This document shows positions 58,573 to 64,000 of a DNA stretch of 64,000 nt, one piece after another. Where the stretch lies: contig JADJII010000004.1 in the NCBI GenBank assembly GCA_016707075.1, positions 124,001 through 188,000 of the forward strand. The letters run 5' to 3'. The DNA is from Egaibacter danicus. Its GTDB lineage: Bacteria; Pseudomonadota; Gammaproteobacteria; Burkholderiales; Burkholderiaceae_C. Within the stretch, counting starts at the first letter, position 1. Each line of letters opens with the position of its first letter. The notes beneath the pieces were generated by a model. That model had not been told where the DNA came from and ran no database searches. It worked only from the letters and a program-made list of their open reading frames with translations. Position numbers and translations under genes: made by a program.

Positions 58573-59852
58573 TGTCAGCCGAAAAAATACTCTCGCAATT
58601 TCAGGCAACGGGTGTTCAGACCTGTTTCCATGGTCGCCATATCAACCCCCAAATTTATGCCGGACTGGATGGCACCAATTGGCGCTTGAAAGACTACGAG
58701 GCGCGTGATGGCTACCAGGCGCTACGCAAAATTCTGGGGCAAGGTGAAGGTGAGGGGTTGACCCAGGATCAGGTTATTGCGACGGTCAAGGAGTCGGCGC
58801 TGCGTGGTCGCGGTGGCGCGGGTTTCCCGACGGGTTTGAAGTGGAGCTTCATGCCTCGCCAGTTCCCTGGCCAGAAGTACCTGGTCTGCAACTCTGACGA
58901 AGGTGAGCCGGGTACGTGCAAAGACCGTGACATTCTGCAATTCAATCCGCATATCGTGATTGAAGGCATGATTATTGCCGCCTATGCCATGGGCATTTCG
59001 GTGGGGTACAACTACATCCACGGTGAAATATTCGGCAGTTACGATCGATTTAAAGAGGCGCTTGAAGAAGCACGCGCCGCTGGTTATCTGGGTAACCAGA
59101 TTCTGGGTAGTGGGTTCAGTTTTCAGTTGCATGCTGCGCACGGCTTTGGTGCCTACATTTGCGGTGAAGAAACCGCATTGCTGGAGTCGCTCGAAGGCAA
59201 GAAGGGGCAGCCACGGTTCAAGCCGCCATTCCCGGCCAGTTTCGGCATGTATGGCAAGCCAACCACCATCAACAATACGGAAACTTTTGCGGCGGTCCCC
59301 TGGATCATTCGTAATGGCGGTCTTGCGTACCTCGAATGCGGTAAACCCAACAACGGAGGCACCAAGATTTATTCCGTCAGCGGAGACGTTGAAATGCCTG
59401 GTAACTACGAAGTGCCTATGGGCACGCCGTTTTCAAAATTACTGGAAATCGCGGGTGGTGTGCGCAGTGGTCGGCAACTCAAGGCGGTTATTCCTGGGGG
59501 GTCTTCCTCGCCTATTCTGCCTGCATCCATCATGATGGATTGCACCATGGACTACGACTCGATTTCCAAGGCGGGATCGATGTTGGGCTCCGGTGCTGTG
59601 ATTGTTCTGGACGACAGCCGTTGTATGGTCAAGAGCCTGCAGCGCCTGAGTTACTTCTACATGCATGAATCCTGTGGCCAATGCACACCGTGTCGTGAGG
59701 GCACGGGCTGGTTGTCACGCATGGTGGACCGAATCGAAACAGGGCATGGCCGCCCGAGCGACATGGATTTGCTGAACTCGGTGGCGGACAACATCAGGGC
59801 CGGACGATTTGTGCGCTGGGTGATGCAGCCGCCATGCCCGTGCGGGCCATGA
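58572..59852 (+). CDS. nuoF: NADH-quinone oxidoreductase subunit F (frameshift near C-terminus)
   Basis: 51-kDa-type subunit that binds NADH and FMN and carries cluster N3. Flavin/NADH motifs SALRGRGGAGFPTGLKWSF and CNSDEGEPGTCKDRDIL, and three cluster Cys in HESCGQCTPCREGTGW, are intact. After NSVADNI, near 59793-59800, the frame shifts: this frame ends WVMQPPCPCGP at 59852, while the expected GRTICALGDAAAMPVRAMI (with the fourth cluster Cys) and EHKTCMVPAYV continue in another frame to TGA 59921-59923. One missing base explains it. A broken nuoF inside a complete nuo operon is improbable, so a sequence error is likely; otherwise the product lacks N3. Confidence 0.93.
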   Translation: MSAEKILSQFQATGVQTCFHGRHINPQIYAGLDGTNWRLKDYEARDGYQALRKILGQGEGEGLTQDQVIATVKESALRGRGGAGFPTGLKWSFMPRQFPGQKYLVCNSDEGEPGTCKDRDILQFNPHIVIEGMIIAAYAMGISVGYNYIHGEIFGSYDRFKEALEEARAAGYLGNQILGSGFSFQLHAAHGFGAYICGEETALLESLEGKKGQPRFKPPFPASFGMYGKPTTINNTETFAAVPWIIRNGGLAYLECGKPNNGGTKIYSVSGDVEMPGNYEVPMGTPFSKLLEIAGGVRSGRQLKAVIPGGSSSPILPASIMMDCTMDYDSISKAGSMLGSGAVIVLDDSRCMVKSLQRLSYFYMHESCGQCTPCREGTGWLSRMVDRIETGHGRPSDMDLLNSVADNIRAGRFVRWVMQPPCPCGP

Positions 59853-59935
59853 TCAAGCACTTCCGTCATGAATTTGAATACCACGTAGAGCACAAGACCT
59901 GCATGGTCCCAGCCTACGTCTGAGCGAGTCCCAAG

Positions 59936-62083
59936 ATGATTGAAATCGAACTCGACGGCAAAAAGGTTGAAATCACCGAAGGCAGCATGATCATGCATGC
60001 GGCTGAAAAGGCTGGCACCTATATCCCGCATTTCTGCTATCACAAAAAACTGAGCATCGCAGCCAATTGCCGCATGTGCCTGGTGGATGTGGAGAAGGCT
60101 CCCAAACCCATGCCGGCCTGTGCCACACCTGTGACGCAAGGCATGATCGTTCGCACCAAGAGTGACAAGGCGATCAGGGCTCAAAAGTCGGTAATGGAGT
60201 TTTTGCTGATCAACCACCCGCTGGATTGCCCTATTTGCGACCAGGGTGGTGAATGTCAGTTGCAGGATTTGGCTGTGGGCTACGGTGCGTCGTCTTCACG
60301 ATATGAAGAAGAAAAGCGCGTGGTGGCTGTCAAGGATGTGGGCCCGCTGATTTCCATGCAGGAGATGAGCCGTTGCATTCACTGTACCCGTTGCGTGCGC
60401 TTTGGCCAGGAAGTGGCTGGAGTGATGGAGCTTGGCATGTCGCATCGTGGCGAACATGCCGAAATTGAGACCTTTGTTGGCCAGTCGGTGGACTCCGAGC
60501 TGTCGGGCAACATGATTGATATCTGTCCGGTGGGTGCGCTGACCAGCAAGCCGTTCCGCTACAGCGCCCGGACATGGGAGTTGTCCCGTCGCAAGTCGAT
60601 CAGTCCGCATGACTCCACGGGCGCCAACCTGATCGTTCAGGTGAAGAACAACAAGGTCATGCGCGTTGTTCCACTTGAAAATGAAGAGGTCAACGAATGC
60701 TGGATTGCGGACCGGGACCGTTTTTCCTACGAAGCATTGAATGGTGATGATCGTCTGGCGAGCCCCATGCTCAAGCAGGGTGGGCAATGGAAGACCGTCG
60801 ATTGGCAGACGGCGCTGGAATATGTGGCCAACGGATTGAAGCAGGTAAAAGCTGATCATGGCGCTGCAAGCATTGGCGCACTGGTCAGCCCACACAGCAC
60901 GCTGGAAGAGTTGTATCTTGCCGGGCAATTGATGCGTGGCTTGGGCAATGAAAACATTGACTATCGCTTGCGTCATGCAGAGTTTCCGGCTGCAGAAGGT
61001 GTGCGTTACCTTGGTAGGCCGATTGCGTCGTTGTCACAATTGCAGCGCGTTCTGGTGGTTGGGTCGAATCTGCGCAAGGATCACCCGCTGTTTGCACAAC
61101 GAATCCGGCAGGCAGCCCGCGTCGGCTGTGCGGTAAGTGCTATTAATTCTGAAGCCTGCGACTGGGCTCTGCCCATCGCCAACAGCATGGTGACGAGTTC
61201 TGCTGGCTGGGCACAGGCATTGGCTGACGTCGCGGCGGCGGTAGCCGCTGAAAAAGGCGTCACGCCTCCGGCGGCAGGGCAGGCAACAGAAGCGGCTCAA
61301 GCCATAGCGAAGTCTCTTTTGGGCGGAGAGCGAAAAGCCATCTTGCTGGGAAATGCCGCTGCCCACCATGGAAAGGCATCCAGCCTCCTGGCGCTGGCTA
61401 ACTGGATAGGCAAGCAGACTGGGGCTAGCGTGGGGTACCTGACTGAAGCGGCCAACACGGTTGGGGCTCAGGTGGCAAACGCGCAGCCTGGAACAGGTGG
61501 CAAGCATGCTGGTGACATGTTGGCTGGTGGCCTGAAGGCCCTTCTCCTTTTGAATACTGAACCCTTGTTCGACGCGGCTGGCGGTGCCACCTCGGCCCGT
61601 TCGGCGGGTCAGTCGCAGATGGTTGTCAGCCTGAGTCCTTTCAAGGCGAACATGGCGTTTAGTGATGTCGTGCTGCCGATTTCACCCTTTACTGAAACAT
61701 CCGGTACCTTTATCAATGCAGAGGGGCGCGTGCAAAGCTTTCATGCTGTGGTCAAACCGATGGGTGAAACCCGTCCGGCGTGGAAGGTGCTGCGCGTCCT
61801 CGCCAATTTGCTGGGCCTTCAAGGGTTCGAATTTGAATCTACCAAGGATGTGCTCGATCAGATCAGTGGCGCCCTTTCGGACGGAGGTTCGCGGGTTCAG
61901 GCATCGCTTCTTGGCAATGAAACGGGGGCAGCCATCGATCTTGGACCTGAGGCAAGGGAGCCGGTCGTGGCCAGCATCTATCAGCTTGATGGCATCGTGA
62001 GGCGGGCATCGTCGCTTCAACTGACGGTGGATGCCCGCGCAGCCGGGGTTCACCATCAGTCGGTTCAGGAGGCGCTGGCATGA
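59936..62083 (+). CDS. nuoG: NADH-quinone oxidoreductase subunit G
   Basis: Large iron-sulfur subunit of complex I, 715 residues. N-terminal [2Fe-2S] domain (AAEKAGTYIPHFCYHKKLSI, NCRMCLVDVEKAPKPMPAC), the His-ligated cluster (NHPLDCPICDQGGECQLQD), tetranuclear motif CIHCTRCVRFGQEVAG, and DICPVGALTSKPF, followed by an inactive molybdopterin-like domain (DSTGANLIVQVKNN). The extra N7 cluster motif of some NuoG proteins is not seen. Start ATG 59936 lies 12 bases after the true nuoF stop. Confidence 0.96.
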   Translation: MIEIELDGKKVEITEGSMIMHAAEKAGTYIPHFCYHKKLSIAANCRMCLVDVEKAPKPMPACATPVTQGMIVRTKSDKAIRAQKSVMEFLLINHPLDCPICDQGGECQLQDLAVGYGASSSRYEEEKRVVAVKDVGPLISMQEMSRCIHCTRCVRFGQEVAGVMELGMSHRGEHAEIETFVGQSVDSELSGNMIDICPVGALTSKPFRYSARTWELSRRKSISPHDSTGANLIVQVKNNKVMRVVPLENEEVNECWIADRDRFSYEALNGDDRLASPMLKQGGQWKTVDWQTALEYVANGLKQVKADHGAASIGALVSPHSTLEELYLAGQLMRGLGNENIDYRLRHAEFPAAEGVRYLGRPIASLSQLQRVLVVGSNLRKDHPLFAQRIRQAARVGCAVSAINSEACDWALPIANSMVTSSAGWAQALADVAAAVAAEKGVTPPAAGQATEAAQAIAKSLLGGERKAILLGNAAAHHGKASSLLALANWIGKQTGASVGYLTEAANTVGAQVANAQPGTGGKHAGDMLAGGLKALLLLNTEPLFDAAGGATSARSAGQSQMVVSLSPFKANMAFSDVVLPISPFTETSGTFINAEGRVQSFHAVVKPMGETRPAWKVLRVLANLLGLQGFEFESTKDVLDQISGALSDGGSRVQASLLGNETGAAIDLGPEAREPVVASIYQLDGIVRRASSLQLTVDARAAGVHHQSVQEALA

Positions 62084-63162
62084 TCGACACTCTGTATGGC
62101 GGTGGGTTGAGCCTGATTTCAGCCTCGTGGTGGACAACTGTTGCTTGGCCGATCATCTGGACGCTGGTCAAGATCGTGGCCGTTGTGCTGCCTCTTATGG
62201 GTGCGGTTGCCTACCTGACGCTTTGGGAGCGCAAGCTGCTGGGCTGGATGCAGGTTCGTATAGGCCCGAATCGGGTAGGCCCATTGGGATTGCTCCAGCC
62301 AATTGCTGACGCGTTGAAGCTGTTGACCAAGGAAATACTTGTGCCGACGGCGGCCAGCAAGGGGCTGTTTTTCATCGGTCCTATATTGACCATCATGCCG
62401 GCAATGGCAGCGTGGGCTGTCATTCCATTTGGTCCCGATATCGCCTTGGCCAATATCAATGCTGGCCTTTTATTTGTCATGGCGATCACATCGATGGAGG
62501 TCTACGGTGTCGTGATTGCGGGCTGGGCGTCAAATTCGAAGTACTCCTTTCTGGGTGCGATGCGCGCATCTGCCCAGATGGTGAGCTACGAAATCGCCAT
62601 GGGGTTTTGTCTGGTGGTGGTACTGATGGTGTCGGCCAGCATGAACATGACGGATATCGTTACCGGGCAGGGCAAGGGTTACTTTGCTCACATGGGCTTG
62701 AATTTCCTGTCGTGGAACTGGTTGCCGTTGCTACCCATTTTTGTGGTGTACGTCATTGCCGGTTTGGCCGAAACCAATCGGCATCCCTTTGACGTGGTGG
62801 AAGGTGAAGCCGAAATTGTGGCCGGACACATGGTTGAGTATTCGGGTATGTCGTATGCCATGTTCTATCTTGCTGAATACGCCAACATGTGGCTTGTGTC
62901 CATTCTGGCTGCCATCATGTTTCTGGGGGGCTGGATATCCCCTATAGACAGTGCGCTGTTCAACTGGATTCCAGGCTGGATCTGGCTGGGGGTAAAAACA
63001 TGTGCTGTTGTCAGCCTGTTTATCTGGGTCCGTGCAACCTTTCCGCGGTTTCGCTATGACCAGATCATGCGTTTGGGCTGGAAAATCTTCATACCTGTGA
63101 CACTTGTGTGGCTGGTTGTCGTGGGTGCCTGGATGCAGACTTCTTTCAATATCTGGATGTAG
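62080..63162 (+). CDS. nuoH: NADH-quinone oxidoreductase subunit H
   Basis: Membrane subunit at the quinone entrance, 360 residues, about eight helices. Conserved WERKLLGWMQVRIGPNRVGP near residue 50, ASNSKYSFLGAMRASAQMVS and GLAETNRHPFDVVEGEAEIV with the charged loop residues. Overlaps the nuoG stop by four bases. Confidence 0.97.
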   Translation: MIDTLYGGGLSLISASWWTTVAWPIIWTLVKIVAVVLPLMGAVAYLTLWERKLLGWMQVRIGPNRVGPLGLLQPIADALKLLTKEILVPTAASKGLFFIGPILTIMPAMAAWAVIPFGPDIALANINAGLLFVMAITSMEVYGVVIAGWASNSKYSFLGAMRASAQMVSYEIAMGFCLVVVLMVSASMNMTDIVTGQGKGYFAHMGLNFLSWNWLPLLPIFVVYVIAGLAETNRHPFDVVEGEAEIVAGHMVEYSGMSYAMFYLAEYANMWLVSILAAIMFLGGWISPIDSALFNWIPGWIWLGVKTCAVVSLFIWVRATFPRFRYDQIMRLGWKIFIPVTLVWLVVVGAWMQTSFNIWM

Positions 63163-63174
63163 CAGGAGTTGATC

Positions 63175-63696
63175 ATGTCTAACGTTGCTCCAGTCGCCAA
63201 TCCGTCGAGTTTTTCTGTCAAGGACTTCCTCTCCAGCTTTATGCTGCTGGAACTGCTCAAGGGGCTTGCCCTGACGGGGCGTTATGCCTTTCGCCGCAAG
63301 GTGACTATCCAGTTCCCTGAGGAAAAAACACCTTTGTCTCCAAGGTTTCGCGGACTGCACGCCTTGCGCCGTTATGAAAACGGTGAAGAGCGATGCATTG
63401 CCTGCAAACTGTGCGAAGCCGTTTGCCCCGCCATGGCGATAACGATTGAATCCGAGGTGCGTGAAGATGGATCACGTCGGACGAACCGCTACGACATCGA
63501 CTTGACCAAGTGCATCTTCTGCGGATTCTGTGAAGAAAGCTGTCCGGTGGATTCCATAGTTGAGAGCCACATTCTTGAATATCACGGCGAGAAGCGTGGC
63601 GACCTGTATTTCACCAAGGAAATGTTGTTGGCTGTGGGTGATCGGTATGAAAGCGAAATTGCCGCGGCCAGAGCTTCGGACGCCAAATACCGGTAA
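63175..63696 (+). CDS. nuoI: NADH-quinone oxidoreductase subunit I
   Basis: Ferredoxin-like subunit with clusters N6a and N6b, 173 residues. Two [4Fe-4S] motifs: CIACKLCEAVCPAMAI and CIFCGFCEESCPVDSIVE. An amphipathic N-terminal stretch anchors it at the membrane. Start ATG 63175 (MSNVAPVANP) behind AGGAG. Confidence 0.97.
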   Translation: MSNVAPVANPSSFSVKDFLSSFMLLELLKGLALTGRYAFRRKVTIQFPEEKTPLSPRFRGLHALRRYENGEERCIACKLCEAVCPAMAITIESEVREDGSRRTNRYDIDLTKCIFCGFCEESCPVDSIVESHILEYHGEKRGDLYFTKEMLLAVGDRYESEIAAARASDAKYR

Positions 63697-63720
63697 CGGC
63701 TCAAGAAAGAACCTCAAGTC

Positions 63721-64000
63721 ATGGATGTCAAAGCCGGTCTCTTTTACGTATTTTCTGCGTTGCTGCTTTTTGCCGCGTTTCGGGTTATCACCGCCCGCAA
63801 TCCGGTTCACGCAGCGCTCTATTTAGTGCTGGCCTTTTTCCAGGCTGCGATGATCTGGATGCTGCTCAAGGCAGAGTTTCTGGCTATTACGCTGGTTCTG
63901 GTCTATGTTGGCGCAGTCATGGTTCTGTTCTTGTTCGTCGTGATGATGCTTGACATCAATATTGACAGTGTCCGGCAAGGATTCTGGCGGCACTTTCCAC
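63721..64000 (+). CDS. nuoJ: NADH-quinone oxidoreductase subunit J (3' end cut by window)
   Basis: Membrane subunit of complex I. The first 93 codons show helices FYVFSALLLFAAFRVITA, PVHAALYLVLAFFQAAMIWM and the conserved helix 3 TLVLVYVGAVMVLFLFVVMM, a region that switches during turnover in known structures. Start ATG 63721, 24 bases after nuoI. The gene runs off the window end. Confidence 0.95.
   Translation, partial: MDVKAGLFYVFSALLLFAAFRVITARNPVHAALYLVLAFFQAAMIWMLLKAEFLAITLVLVYVGAVMVLFLFVVMMLDINIDSVRQGFWRHFP

Noticed and set aside
59793..59923. Programmed ribosomal frameshift in nuoF
   Set aside because: No slippery heptamer or downstream pseudoknot is visible at the site, and the same kind of single-base change occurs in unrelated genes nearby, so an error or mutation is simpler.

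Overview
The window reads as the chromosome of a beta-proteobacterium of the order Burkholderiales, most likely family Comamonadaceae (Rhodoferax/Polaromonas-like). This is inferred from gene order (rpsO-pnp-quinone oxidoreductase-tpiA-secG-tRNA-Leu-nuoA-J), generally high G+C, the protein families present, and a dispersed repeat of about 66 bp that I associate with this family. No sequence search was possible, so the genus is a guess.

Layout. 0-5.4 kb: LytS/LytR-type two-component pair, two small membrane proteins, uppP, an alpha/beta hydrolase overlapping an Anbu-type proteasome homologue. 5.4-9.6 kb: wreck of a MmeI-like type IIL restriction-modification gene, interrupted by palindromic elements and flanked by an extreme G/C block, followed by a CcdB-type toxin and an unusual AbrB/CcdA-like antitoxin. 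9.6-21 kb: mutS, two consecutive PAS-GGDEF-EAL genes, an inositol-phosphatase-family gene, trmJ and cysE. 21.8-23.1 kb: no recognisable gene. 23.1-28 kb: mogA (deleted internally), darP, pmbA, yqeY, rpsU and a flavoprotein. 28-46.6 kb: nitrate assimilation, split in two. First part: nirB-nirD-nasA-ybiB-cobA on the minus strand, with a divergent ANTAR-nitrate-sensor protein and a PP2C/Ser-Thr kinase fusion. Second part: nasT-type ANTAR regulator, nrtA-nrtB-nrtC/D ABC transporter and a NarK-type transporter. Between the two parts lies a lower-G+C islet with a HEPN-like protein and a small membrane protein. 46.6-55.2 kb: tsaD, hsp20, a periplasmic binding protein, a DsrE protein, rpsO, pnp, qor, tpiA, secG, tRNA-Leu(GAG). 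55.3-64 kb: respiratory complex I genes nuoA-nuoJ (nuoJ cut by the window end).

How the genes work together. The nitrate cluster is the most coherent system. Uptake (NrtABC and the NarK-like carrier), reduction to ammonium (NasA, NirBD), siroheme supply for NirB (CobA) and molybdenum cofactor (MogA nearby) are all present. Upstream of nirB and of nrtA I find a sigma-54-type promoter whose predicted start lies just before a pair of hexaloop hairpins with AACG loops, the layout expected for ANTAR-protein antitermination. The nrtA leader also carries a long intrinsic terminator. Two ANTAR proteins are encoded nearby.

Caution. At least five otherwise normal genes (cysE, pmbA, nrtB, nuoF, the HEPN-like gene) carry an apparent single-step frameshift, mogA has an internal deletion, and the pmbA/yqeY ends run into each other. 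Because nuoF and cysE should be needed, sequencing or assembly error is a serious alternative to genuine gene decay.
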